Shown here piece after piece: positions 17,001 through 25,286 of a DNA stretch of 64,000 nt. The stretch covers positions 153,492 through 217,491 of the forward strand of contig CAVVXS010000008.1 in NCBI GenBank assembly GCA_963752225.1, written 5' to 3'. The DNA is from JBBROS01 sp963752225. Lineage in GTDB: Bacteria > Pseudomonadota > Alphaproteobacteria > Acetobacterales > Acetobacteraceae. A program made the position numbers and the translations under genes. The first letter of the stretch is position 1, and the number at the start of each line of letters is the position of its first letter. The notes below the pieces were generated by a model, which did no database searches, had not been told where the DNA came from, and saw only the letters and a list, made by a program, of their open reading frames with translations.

Positions 17001-17195
17001 ATGGCACAGCACAAATATTCCGTCGGCGACCGCGTCACGTTGTTGCCCGACCGCTTGAACGCGAATGCGCGGCCCGGCGTTTATACGATCGTCCGCACCT
17101 TGCCGGTGACCAACCAAGGTTGCCAATACCGCGCCAAAAGCGCGCTCGACACGCACGAGCGCGTCCTGGACGAGGTCCAGCTGCGCAGCGCCTGA
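17001..17195 (+). CDS. Small conserved protein of unknown function
   Basis: 64 aa. The ATG has a strong AGGAGGA ribosome-binding site at about 16988-16994. The sequence MAQHKYSVGDRVTLLPDRLN suggests a small beta-barrel (KOW/SH3-like), and the tail LDTHERVLDEVQLRSA is polar. Similar short proteins occur in alphaproteobacteria, but I do not know a function. Its position between a cold-shock gene and tRNA-Leu may imply an RNA-related role; that is inference. Confidence 0.65.
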   Translation: MAQHKYSVGDRVTLLPDRLNANARPGVYTIVRTLPVTNQGCQYRAKSALDTHERVLDEVQLRSA

Positions 17196-17260
17196 CGCGC
17201 TATTATCCCGCTTGACGCGGTGGACCTCGGAGGCTACTCCCCGCGTCCACCGCACGGGAT

Positions 17261-17347
17261 GCCCAGGTGGCGGAATTGGTAGACGCGCAGGTTTCAGGTA
17301 CCTGTGCCCGCAAGGGCGTGAAAGTTCGAGTCTTTTCCTGGGCACCA
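17261..17347 (+). tRNA. tRNA-Leu (anticodon CAG)
   Basis: An 87-nt type II tRNA. Acceptor strands GCCCAGG and CCTGGGC pair fully, discriminator A is followed by an encoded CCA (17345-17347), and the D-loop has GGAATTGGTAGACGC. The anticodon stem CAGGT/ACCTG encloses the loop TTCAGGT, giving anticodon CAG. A long variable arm (TGCCCGCAAGGGCGT) and the T-arm GTTCGAGTC confirm leucine type. Confidence 0.95.
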
Positions 17348-17379
17348 CCTTCCTCTCCGCTCGGTGAGGAAGCCGCACC

Positions 17380-18033
17380 GTGGCGGTGACGCAGTTCCAA
17401 GCCAACGCCACCATCCATCTCCATCGTCACGATCTGCCAGAGGGTCTGTCCCTCGGTGCCGCCGTCGCGATCGATACCGAGACGATGGGCCTGAACCCGC
17501 ATCGCGACCGCCTCTGCCTCGTGCAACTGTCGGCGGGCGACGGGGTCGCGCACCTCGTGCAGCTGCTGCCCGAGCGACTGGGCGGCCGCGGCTACGACGC
17601 GCCCAACCTTGCGCGCCTCGTGGCGGATCCGAACGTCACCCGGATCATGCATTTCGCCCGCTTCGACGTCGCCGTGCTGCAGCAGGCGCTCGGCGTCACC
17701 GCGGGCCCGACGGTCTGCACCAAGATCGCCGCCAAACTGGTCCGCACCTTCACCGAGCGCCACGGCCTGAAGGATTTGTGCCGTGACCTGCTCGGCGTCG
17801 AGATCTCCAAGCAGCAGCAATCGTCGGATTGGGGCGCCCCCGAGCTCACGCCGGAACAGTGTGCCTACGCCGCCTCGGACGTGCTGCATCTGCATGCGCT
17901 GTGGGCGCGGCTCGAGGCGCTGCTCGTGCGCGAGAATCGGCGCGAGTTGGCGCAGGCGTGCTTCGACTTCCTCCCGGCACGATGCCGGCTCGACCTGCTC
18001 GGCTACGAGGACCCCGACATCTTCCGCCATTGA
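17380..18033 (+). CDS. nrnC: Short RNase D-like 3'-5' exonuclease, NrnC type
   Basis: 217 aa from a GTG. It has the DEDDy catalytic set: Asp/Glu in AIDTETMGL (about 29-37), Asp in MHFARFDVAV (about 90-99), and Tyr/Asp in YAASDVLHLHAL (about 166-177). It lacks the HRDC domains of full RNase D (about 375 aa), matching NrnC, the alphaproteobacterial nanoRNase that degrades dinucleotides including pGpG, the product of c-di-GMP phosphodiesterases. An alternative name is ribonuclease D-like protein. It begins 32 bp after tRNA-Leu. Confidence 0.8.
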   Translation: MAVTQFQANATIHLHRHDLPEGLSLGAAVAIDTETMGLNPHRDRLCLVQLSAGDGVAHLVQLLPERLGGRGYDAPNLARLVADPNVTRIMHFARFDVAVLQQALGVTAGPTVCTKIAAKLVRTFTERHGLKDLCRDLLGVEISKQQQSSDWGAPELTPEQCAYAASDVLHLHALWARLEALLVRENRRELAQACFDFLPARCRLDLLGYEDPDIFRH

Positions 18034-18108
18034 CCGGCCGCGCCTTGCCGCCCGCTATCGCGGGACGCATGATCACTGGCAAACGAACGGGCGGAAACAC
18101 CACACGCG

Positions 18109-20202
18109 ATGAGCCGCTTCTCCAGCCTCGATTCCCTGCTCAAGCCCCGCAGCGTCGCCGTGATCGGGGCCAGCGCCGACAAGACCCGGATCGGCGGCCG
18201 CCCGATCGACTACATGCTGCAGCAGCGCTTCGCCGGCCGAATCATGCCGGTCAACCCGAACCGGCCGGAGATCCAGGGCTTGCCGGCCTTCGCCAGCATC
18301 GCCGATCTGCCGGAAACGCCCGACACCGCCATCGTCGCCGTGCCGACCGCGCTCGCGGTGCAAGCCGTGGACGAGCTCGGCGCGCGCGGCACCAAAAGCG
18401 CCATCGTGTTCACCGCGGGCTTCGCCGAGATGGACGAGCCCGGCGCCGAGGCGCAGGACCGCATGATGGACGCGGCCCGCCGCCACGGCATGCGCATCGT
18501 CGGGCCGAACTGCCTCGGCCTGTTCAACGGCGCGATCGGTTTCTACCCGATCTTCTCCAGCAGCCTCGAGAACGGCTTCCCGAAGCCGGGCCGGATCGGC
18601 ATCGCCAGCCAGAGCGGCGCCTACGGCACCCACATGTTCGCCATCGCCCGCAACCGCGGCCTCGGCACGCCGATTTGCGTCACGACCGGCAACGAAGGCG
18701 ACGTCACCATCGGCGACGTCATTGGCTGGATGGCCGAGGACCCCGGCACCGACGTGATCGCCGCCTATGCCGAGGGCATTCGCGAGGCGGACAGCTTCCT
18801 CGCTGCCCTCGATGCGGCGCGCCGGGCCAGGAAGCCGGTGGTGATGATGAAGGTCGGCACGTCGGCGGTCGGCGCCGACGCGGCGCGCAGCCACACCGCG
18901 TCGATCGCCGGCGACGATGCGGTGACCGACGCCGTGCTGCGCGAGTTCGGCGTCGTCCGCGCCCGCACCACCGAAGAGATGCTCGACATTGCCATGACCG
19001 CGACCAAGCGCATCTACCCGGTGCGCAACACGCTCGGCGTGATCACCATCAGCGGCGGCGCCGGGGTCATCATCGGCGACGCCGCCGACACGGTCGGGCT
19101 CGAGGTTCCGGCCATGCCGGAGGCGGCGCAGGCCCGGCTCAAGGCGCTGCTGCCGTTCGCCGCTCCGCGCAACCCGGTCGATTGCACCGCGCAGGCGTTC
19201 AACGACATCTCCTTGGTTGGCCGGTTCATGGACAGCATGGTCGAGGATGGCGGCTACAGCGCCGTGCTCGCCTTCTTCACCCAGGTCGGCGGCTCGCCCA
19301 CCATCGCGCCGCGGTTGCGTGAGCAGCTGCGCGGCGTGCGCGAACGGCATCCGGACCGGCTGTACGTGCTGTGCGTGGTGGCCAACCCCGACCAGGTCCG
19401 CGGCTACGAGGAGGACGGGTTCGTGGTGTTCGAGGACCCGACCCGCGCGGTGGGGGCGATCCACGCCATGGGCCGCTTCGGCGCGGCGTTCGCGCAAGCG
19501 CCGGCGGCGCCGGTTGCGGGGCTCGGGCCGGTCGAGCTCCCCGCGGCCAACCCCAGCGAAGCCGAAGCCAAGCGCCTGCTCGCCGCCGCCGGCATCGCGA
19601 GTGCGCCTGAAGCCGCTTGCGCCACGGCCGACGAGGCCGCCGCCGCCGCGGCCCGGATCGGTTTCCCGGTGGTGCTGAAAATCCTGTCGCCCGACATCCT
19701 GCACAAGTCGGAGATCGGCGGCGTGCTGCTCGGCCTCGGCAGCGAAGCGGCGGTGCGTGAGGGGTTTGCCACCGTGCTCGCCCGTGCCCGCGATGCGGCG
19801 CCCGAGGCTCGGATCGAGGGCGTGCTGGTCGCCAAGCAGCTCAGCGGCGGCGTCGAGTGCATCCTCGGCATCCAGCAGGACCCGGTGTTCGGCCCCGTGG
19901 CAGTGTTCGGCCTCGGTGGCATATTCGTCGAAATCCTGCGTGACGTCGCCTTGCGCCGCTGCCCGTTCGGCGCCGAGGAGGCGGAGAGGATGATCCGCTC
20001 CATCCAGGCGGCGCCGATCCTGCTCGGCGCCCGCGGGCGGCCGCCGGTGGACATGGCCGCACTCGCCGCCATGCTGTCGCGCTTGTCGGCGTATGCGGCT
20101 GCGGCCGGGCCGCGGCTGCGCTCGATCGACCTCAACCCGGTCCTGGCGCTCCCGGATGGCGCCTACGCGGTCGACGCCGTGCTCGAGGTTGCCCCGGCAT
20201 GA
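18109..20202 (+). CDS. ADP-forming (NDP-forming) acyl-CoA synthetase
   Basis: 697 aa single-chain acetate-CoA ligase type. Domains in order: CoA-binding (about 1-130, VAVIGASADKTRIGGRPI), two succinyl-CoA-ligase-like flavodoxin domains (about 150-460; the phospho-His candidate is in RSHTASIAGDD near residue 264), and a C-terminal ATP-grasp domain (about 480-697, PVVLKILSPDILHKSEIGGV). Such enzymes interconvert acyl-CoA plus ADP and phosphate with acid plus ATP. It overlaps the downstream CoA-transferase gene by ATGA, so it starts an acyl-CoA operon. The acyl substrate is not known. Confidence 0.85.
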   Translation: MSRFSSLDSLLKPRSVAVIGASADKTRIGGRPIDYMLQQRFAGRIMPVNPNRPEIQGLPAFASIADLPETPDTAIVAVPTALAVQAVDELGARGTKSAIVFTAGFAEMDEPGAEAQDRMMDAARRHGMRIVGPNCLGLFNGAIGFYPIFSSSLENGFPKPGRIGIASQSGAYGTHMFAIARNRGLGTPICVTTGNEGDVTIGDVIGWMAEDPGTDVIAAYAEGIREADSFLAALDAARRARKPVVMMKVGTSAVGADAARSHTASIAGDDAVTDAVLREFGVVRARTTEEMLDIAMTATKRIYPVRNTLGVITISGGAGVIIGDAADTVGLEVPAMPEAAQARLKALLPFAAPRNPVDCTAQAFNDISLVGRFMDSMVEDGGYSAVLAFFTQVGGSPTIAPRLREQLRGVRERHPDRLYVLCVVANPDQVRGYEEDGFVVFEDPTRAVGAIHAMGRFGAAFAQAPAAPVAGLGPVELPAANPSEAEAKRLLAAAGIASAPEAACATADEAAAAAARIGFPVVLKILSPDILHKSEIGGVLLGLGSEAAVREGFATVLARARDAAPEARIEGVLVAKQLSGGVECILGIQQDPVFGPVAVFGLGGIFVEILRDVALRRCPFGAEEAERMIRSIQAAPILLGARGRPPVDMAALAAMLSRLSAYAAAAGPRLRSIDLNPVLALPDGAYAVDAVLEVAPA

Positions 20203-20879
20203 TCGACAAGCGCGTCCAGTCGATGGCCGACGCCCTTGAAGGCGTGCAGGACGGTTCGACCGTGCTGATCGGCGGCTTCGGCGCGGTCGGCCAGCCGAAC
20301 GCGCTGATCGAAGGGCTGATCGAGCAGGGCGCCACCGACCTCGTCTGCGTCGCCAACAATGCCGGCACCGGCCATGCCGGGTTGGCGCGGCTGATGGAGT
20401 TGGGCCGGGTCCGCAAGATGATCTGCACCTTTCCCCGCAGCGTCGGCTCGGTGGTGTTCGAGGCACTGTACAAGGAAGGCAAGATCGAGTTGGAGATTGT
20501 CCCGCAAGGCACGCTTGCAGAGCGGATGCGCGCGGCCGGCGCCGGCATCCCCGCTTTCTTCACCGCAACCGCCGCCGGCACCCAACTCGCCCGCGGCAAG
20601 GAAACACGCACCATCAAGGGCCGTGACTACGTGCTGGAAGAGGCGCTGCCCGGGGACGTGGCCTTGGTCGAGGCTTGGCAGGCCGACCGCTGGGGCAATC
20701 TCACCTTCCGCAGCAGCGGCCGCAACTTCAACCCGGTGATGGCGATGGCCGGCAAGCTCACCGTGGTGCAGACCCAGCACATGGTCGAACTCGGCGCGCT
20801 CGACCCTGAGGCGGTGGCGACCCCGGGCATCTTCGTGGACCGCGTGCTGCACGTTCCCTATGGCGACCCGGAGTCCTGA
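20199..20879 (+). CDS. 3-oxoacid/3-oxoadipate CoA-transferase subunit A
   Basis: 226 aa. The CoA-transferase family I alpha signature GGFGAVGQPNALIEGL is at about 24-39, followed by NNAGTGHAGLARL. Length matches PcaI/ScoA-type subunits. The partner subunit B follows after 4 bp. Such enzymes move CoA from succinyl-CoA to 3-oxoadipate or acetoacetate. No other beta-ketoadipate gene lies alongside, so the acceptor is uncertain. Confidence 0.88.
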   Translation: MIDKRVQSMADALEGVQDGSTVLIGGFGAVGQPNALIEGLIEQGATDLVCVANNAGTGHAGLARLMELGRVRKMICTFPRSVGSVVFEALYKEGKIELEIVPQGTLAERMRAAGAGIPAFFTATAAGTQLARGKETRTIKGRDYVLEEALPGDVALVEAWQADRWGNLTFRSSGRNFNPVMAMAGKLTVVQTQHMVELGALDPEAVATPGIFVDRVLHVPYGDPES

Positions 20880-20883
20880 CCGC

Positions 20884-21540
20884 ATGTCCTCGACCGTGCA
20901 GCCCCGCACCCGCACCGAGATGGCCGCCCGCGCCGCCCGCGACATCCCGGAAGGCTGGTACGTGAACCTCGGCATCGGCATGCCGACTTTGATCGCCAAC
21001 CAGGTGCCAGCCGAGCGCGAGGTGGTGTTCCATAGCGAGAACGGCGTGCTCGGCATGGGCCCGGCGCCCGCGCCGGAGCAGCGCGACCCGTGGCTGATCA
21101 ACGCCGGCAAGCAGCACGTGACCCTGCTGGCGGGCGGCAGCTACTGCCACCATGCCGACAGCTTCGCCATGATCCGCGGCGGTCACCTCGATCTATGCGT
21201 GCTCGGCGCGTTCGAGGTGGCGGAGAACGGCGACATCGCCAATTGGGCCACCTCGGAGAACGACACCGCCCCGGCCGTCGGCGGGGCGATGGACCTCGCC
21301 GTGGGCGCCAAGCGGCTCTGGGCGCTGATGGAGCACACCACCAAGGACGGCCGGCCCCGCCTGGTGCGCCGCTGCGCCTACCCGCTGACTGCGCCCGGCG
21401 CCGTCAACCGCGTCTATACCAACCTCGCGACGCTGGACGTGACCGCCGAGGGGTTCACCGTGGTCGACATGGTGGACGGCCTGACCGCGGACGCGCTGCA
21501 GGCCCGCACCGATGCGCCGCTGCGGTTTCCGGCGCCCTGA
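20884..21540 (+). CDS. 3-oxoacid/3-oxoadipate CoA-transferase subunit B
   Basis: 218 aa. The catalytic glutamate lies in HSENGVLGMGP (about 51-61), the CoA-transferase subunit B signature; NLGIGMPTLIAN precedes it. ATG at 20884 sits 4 bp after subunit A. It ends one base before the next ATG at 21542. Together with subunit A it makes a complete enzyme. Confidence 0.9.
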   Translation: MSSTVQPRTRTEMAARAARDIPEGWYVNLGIGMPTLIANQVPAEREVVFHSENGVLGMGPAPAPEQRDPWLINAGKQHVTLLAGGSYCHHADSFAMIRGGHLDLCVLGAFEVAENGDIANWATSENDTAPAVGGAMDLAVGAKRLWALMEHTTKDGRPRLVRRCAYPLTAPGAVNRVYTNLATLDVTAEGFTVVDMVDGLTADALQARTDAPLRFPAP

Positions 21541-21541
21541 C

Positions 21542-22297
21542 ATGCTGACCGAAGCCCGGGACGGCGCCACCGTCGTCCTCACCCTCGACTACCCGGCGCG
21601 GCGCAACGCCTTGGCGATGCCGATGCGCCAGGCGTTGGTGGACGCGATGGAGCGGATCGAGGCCGAGCCCGATATCCGCGCCGTCGTGCTGACCGGGGCC
21701 GGCGGCACGTTCTCGGCCGGCGGCGACATCAGCGGCATGGACGTAACCTCCATGGCCGAGGGGCGGGAGCGGTTCCGCACCACCCATCGGATGGTGCGCT
21801 TGTTGGTGAAGGCGTCGAAGCCGATCGTCGCCGCGGTGGAGGGCTACGCGGTCGGCGCCGGGCTGTCGGTCGCGCTGTGCTGCGACACGGTGGTCGCGTC
21901 GGCGGAGGCGCAGTTCGCCGCCGGCTTCGGCCGCGTCGGGCTGGTTGCCGACCTCGGCCTGCCGCACACCTTGCCGCTGCGGGTCGGTCACGGCCGTGCC
22001 CGGCAGATCCTCCTCTACGGCGAGCGGATGGGCGCCGCGGACGCGCACCGCATCGGCCTGGTCGACCACGTCGTGCCGGCCGGCACCGCGCTGGAGGCGG
22101 CGCTGGCCCGCGCCCGTTTGTTCCACGACATGGCGCCGCTACCGATCGCGCTGACGAAGCAGTTCCTGGCGGCCGGGCTGGACGCGGCGCTCGAATGGGA
22201 GCGCGACACGCAGGCGGCCTTGTTCCTGACCGCCGACCATGCCGAGGGCAAGGCGGCGTTCCTCGAAAAACGCGGCCCGCGCTTTACCGGCCGCTAA
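21542..22297 (+). CDS. Enoyl-CoA hydratase/isomerase family protein
   Basis: 251 aa crotonase fold. Oxyanion-hole segments are GGTFSAGGDISGM (about 56-68) and VEGYAVGAGLSVAL (about 99-112); the usual first catalytic Glu region is AQFAAGFGRVGLVADLG, which carries Ala/Gly rather than Glu at some positions, so the exact reaction (hydratase, isomerase or ring hydrolase) is open. It is the fourth gene of the acyl-CoA operon, suggesting beta-oxidation of an aromatic or branched acid. Confidence 0.85.
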   Translation: MLTEARDGATVVLTLDYPARRNALAMPMRQALVDAMERIEAEPDIRAVVLTGAGGTFSAGGDISGMDVTSMAEGRERFRTTHRMVRLLVKASKPIVAAVEGYAVGAGLSVALCCDTVVASAEAQFAAGFGRVGLVADLGLPHTLPLRVGHGRARQILLYGERMGAADAHRIGLVDHVVPAGTALEAALARARLFHDMAPLPIALTKQFLAAGLDAALEWERDTQAALFLTADHAEGKAAFLEKRGPRFTGR

Positions 22298-22298
22298 G

Positions 22299-23207
22299 AT
22301 GATGCCGATTCAACGCCAGCGCCTCGATGCGCTGGCCGTCACGGTGATGCTCGTACTGTGCGTCCTGTGGGGCGTGCAGCAGGTCGCGAGCAAGGTGGCG
22401 TTGAGCCAGGGCATCCCGCCGATCCTGCAAGCGGTCCTGCGTTCGATGCTGGCCGGGCCGTTGCTGCTGGGATGGATCACGCTGCGCAACGGCCGGGCCG
22501 GGCTGCGCGAGCTGGTTGCGGCCGATGGGTCGGCCTGGCCCGGTTTGCTGAGCGGCCTGATGTTCGGGTTCGAGTTCATCCTGCTGTTCTCGGGCGTGCA
22601 CCTGACGTCGGCCTCGCACGCGATCGTGCTTCTGTTCACCGGCGGCTTCTTTACGGCGGCCGGCACGCATTTCCTGGTCCCGGGCGAGCGGCTGAACCTG
22701 CCGCAGGCGTCGGGCTTGGCGCTCGCCTTTGCCGGTGTGGTGATCACCGTCGGGCAGGGCGACGGCACGGCCACGACCGGGGGCGACCTGCTGGTGCTCG
22801 GCAGCGCGATGCTTTGGGGCGCAACGACCGTGCTGGTGAAGGCAAGCCGGGCGCTCCAGCGCTGCACGGCCGAAAAGGTGCTCGCCTACCAGTTGTTCGG
22901 CGCTTTGCCGCTGCTGATCGTGGCAGCGCTCGGGGCTGGCGAGGCACGGGTGCCGGATGCCTCGGCGCTTGCATGGTGGTCGTTGCTGTATCAGGGCGCC
23001 GTGGTGGCCTTTGCCAGCTATCTCGCCTGGTTCTGGCTGGTCGCCCGCTATCCGGCTGGCCGGCTTTCGGCGTTCAGCTTCTTGTCGCCGCTGTTCGGCG
23101 TGCTGGCCGCGGGCTGGATGCTGGGTGAGCCGGTGACGCCGGCGCTGCTGCTCGGGTTGGTGCTGGTCTGCGCGGGGCTATGGTTGGTCAATCGCCGTGG
23201 CGATTGA
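22299..23207 (+). CDS. EamA/DMT-family transporter
   Basis: 302 aa, with ten predicted membrane helices in two repeats of five (about 10-150 and 155-300), the arrangement of drug/metabolite transporters of the RhaT/YdcZ kind. The first repeat has VTVMLVLCVLWGVQQVASKV, and the second LLVLGSAMLWGATTVLVKAS. It immediately follows the enoyl-CoA hydratase gene and could export or import a metabolite of that pathway. ATG at 22299 is preferred; a second ATG is at 22302. Confidence 0.85.
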   Translation: MMPIQRQRLDALAVTVMLVLCVLWGVQQVASKVALSQGIPPILQAVLRSMLAGPLLLGWITLRNGRAGLRELVAADGSAWPGLLSGLMFGFEFILLFSGVHLTSASHAIVLLFTGGFFTAAGTHFLVPGERLNLPQASGLALAFAGVVITVGQGDGTATTGGDLLVLGSAMLWGATTVLVKASRALQRCTAEKVLAYQLFGALPLLIVAALGAGEARVPDASALAWWSLLYQGAVVAFASYLAWFWLVARYPAGRLSAFSFLSPLFGVLAAGWMLGEPVTPALLLGLVLVCAGLWLVNRRGD

Positions 23208-23434
23208 GGGCTGGTCAATCGCCGCGGCGTTTCGCCCTGAGCGGGACGGCAGCGGGCGGGCGCCGCACGTCCGGGAACGCAATGGTGGCGCTCGATTTAC
23301 CGTCTTAACACCTGGCCGAACGTCGCCCAACGTTGCTTCACATAATTCGAGCACTCATGCCACGTCATGATGCGGCCTCGCAGGTGCAGCATTGTTAAGG
23401 TGAGCTCCGGAACGCTCATCGAAGGATGCTCCCC

Positions 23435-23656
23435 ATGCACACCCCGAACTACGCCCCCGACGGCATGTCGGGCGGCGTTTCGCGCCGGGCGGCACCGGAC
23501 GACCAATTGTTCACCCGCGCGTCTTCCCTTCCCGAGGTAAGGCCGGGTGACGCCCCTATGGCGCCGATGCTGATCGAGCGCCGGCAATCGCCGCGCCCCA
23601 AGGCGCCCGCGTTTCAGCCGGAGCGTATCTCCGGCCTATGCGCGTCGGGGAATTAG
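23435..23656 (+). CDS. Possible small hypothetical protein
   Basis: 73 aa from ATG 23435, which has GAAGGA about 9 bp upstream; an ATG at 23426 is also in frame. The sequence is polar and proline-rich (MHTPNYAPDGMSGGVSRRA) with no recognisable domain. The preceding 220 bp hold no other gene I can support. It may be real because of its ribosome-binding site, but codon evidence is weak. Confidence 0.3.
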   Translation: MHTPNYAPDGMSGGVSRRAAPDDQLFTRASSLPEVRPGDAPMAPMLIERRQSPRPKAPAFQPERISGLCASGN

Positions 23657-23677
23657 GGCCACCCGACCCGCCTTCGG

Positions 23678-23947
23678 TTACCGCGATAGGGAGGGCGTGG
23701 GCACACCCTGCTTGGTCGTTTCCGCCTGAGTTTGTGGCGTCGCCTGACCGCTGCCGGCCACGGCGCCGGTCGGCGCGCCCGAGAACGGCGACGAGTTGTC
23801 CGGACCATTCGACTCGCCGGCCCGGTCCGCCGGGGTCACTGCGCCCGGCGAGACGTTCGGCACCGGCGCCGGTTTCAGTTCTTCCTTTTGGGCCAGCGCG
23901 ACACCGCTTGCCAGGACGAGGAGGGCACTCGCGACGATCATTCTCAT
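23678..23947 (-). CDS. Small secreted protein of unknown function
   Basis: 89 aa. The start MRMIVASALLVLASGVALAQ is a clear Sec signal peptide; the mature part is polar and Pro/Gly/Thr/Gln-rich with no cysteines and no recognised fold. It stands alone, convergent with the small gene at 23435. ATG at 23947 is chosen for the signal peptide over upstream in-frame codons. Confidence 0.5.
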   Translation of the reverse strand: MRMIVASALLVLASGVALAQKEELKPAPVPNVSPGAVTPADRAGESNGPDNSSPFSGAPTGAVAGSGQATPQTQAETTKQGVPTPSLSR

Positions 23948-24120
23948 GCCCGTACGAACACCACAGACGGGCTCCGGTTGCCTCGGCATCGACGGCTGAC
24001 CGCATCATCCAGCGGCGGACGCCGATCGAGACGCTGCCGCCGTTCTTCTCCCCGCTAGGGAGTTGACGACAGCATCGGCCCGATCGGCCTTAGTGCACGC
24101 TTCGAGACGGCCTCGCCGGG

Positions 24121-25230
24121 CTACTCCGCCGCCTGCTTTGCTTCGGCCAGGGTCGGGTAGTCGGTGTAGCCGTGCGCGTCGCCGCCGTACCAAGTCTCCT
24201 TGGGTGCGTCGACCAGCGGCGCATCGACGCGCAGCCGTTCGACGAGGTCCGGGTTGCCGATGAACGGCCGGCCGAAGCACACGAGGTCGGCGAGGTTCTC
24301 CTGCCGGGCCCGCAGCGCCAGGTTCCGGTCGAACCCGTTATTGGCCATGTAAAGGCCCGAAAACCGGCGCCGCAGCGCTTGCAAGCTGAAACCCTCCGGT
24401 TCGGCCCGGCTGCCCTGGGTGGCGCCCTCGATCATGTGCAGGTAGGCCAGGCCAAACGGCTTCAGCCCGTCCACCATGGCGCCATACGTGCCCATCGGAT
24501 CGCTGTCGAGCGGGGTGTCGCCGACCTGCGGCGTCAATGGGCTCAGGCGGATGCCGACCCGGTCGCCACCCCAGACGTCGACCACTGCCGCGACCACCTC
24601 GAGCGGGAAGCGGATCCGGTTGGCGACGCTGCCGCCGTACTGGTCGGTGCGCTTGTTGGTGCTGTCGCGGATGAACTGGTCGAGCAGGTAGGCATTGGCC
24701 GCATGCACCTCGACGCCGTCGAACCCGGCGTCCTTGGCGCATTGGGCAGCATGCGCATAGTCGGCGACGATACCGGGGATCTCGTCGGTTTCCAGCGCCC
24801 GCGGCGTCACATGATCCTGGAACCCGGTCTCGGTGAAGGCCTTGCCGCCCGGCTTGATCGCCGACGGCGCCACCGGCAGCGCGCCGCCGGGCTGCAGGTC
24901 CGGGTGGCTGATGCGGCCGACATGCCACAGCTGCAGGACGATGTGGCCGCCCTTGGCGTGCACCGCGTCCGTCACTAGGCGCCAGCCGGCAACCTGCGCG
25001 TCGTTGTAGATGCCCGGGGTGAAAGCGTAACCCTTCCCCTGCTGGCTGATCTGCGTCGCCTCGGTGACGATCAGCCCGGCGGTCGCGCGCTGCGTGTAAT
25101 ATTCGGCGTTCATCGGACCCGGCACGTCGCCCTTGCCTGCCCGGCTGCGCGTCAGCGGCGCCATGACGATGCGGTTGGCGAGCGTCATCGGTCCCATACG
25201 GACCGGCTGAAACAAGTCGGAGTCACTCAT
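24121..25230 (-). CDS. Old Yellow Enzyme-family NADH:flavin oxidoreductase (NemA-like)
   Basis: 369 aa TIM-barrel flavoprotein. Conserved FMN and substrate segments include MAPLTRSRA (about 22-30), LQLWHVGRISH (about 98-108), the active-site pair in EVHAANAYLLDQFIRDS (about 180-196), and GRPFIGNPDLVERL near the C-terminus. Such enzymes reduce activated alkenes, N-ethylmaleimide or nitrate esters. It is downstream of the hydrolase gene on the same strand with a 56-bp gap. Confidence 0.9.
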   Translation of the reverse strand: MSDSDLFQPVRMGPMTLANRIVMAPLTRSRAGKGDVPGPMNAEYYTQRATAGLIVTEATQISQQGKGYAFTPGIYNDAQVAGWRLVTDAVHAKGGHIVLQLWHVGRISHPDLQPGGALPVAPSAIKPGGKAFTETGFQDHVTPRALETDEIPGIVADYAHAAQCAKDAGFDGVEVHAANAYLLDQFIRDSTNKRTDQYGGSVANRIRFPLEVVAAVVDVWGGDRVGIRLSPLTPQVGDTPLDSDPMGTYGAMVDGLKPFGLAYLHMIEGATQGSRAEPEGFSLQALRRRFSGLYMANNGFDRNLALRARQENLADLVCFGRPFIGNPDLVERLRVDAPLVDAPKETWYGGDAHGYTDYPTLAEAKQAAE

Positions 25231-25286
25231 GCATGCAATCCTGTCGGTGAGCCCGGGAAATGTTGGTGCAACCGGCGTGGTTCCAG

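Noticed and set aside
23297..23587. A minus-strand frame opposite the small gene at 23435
   Set aside because: No ribosome-binding site, no known domain and biased composition; support is even weaker than for the plus-strand gene.
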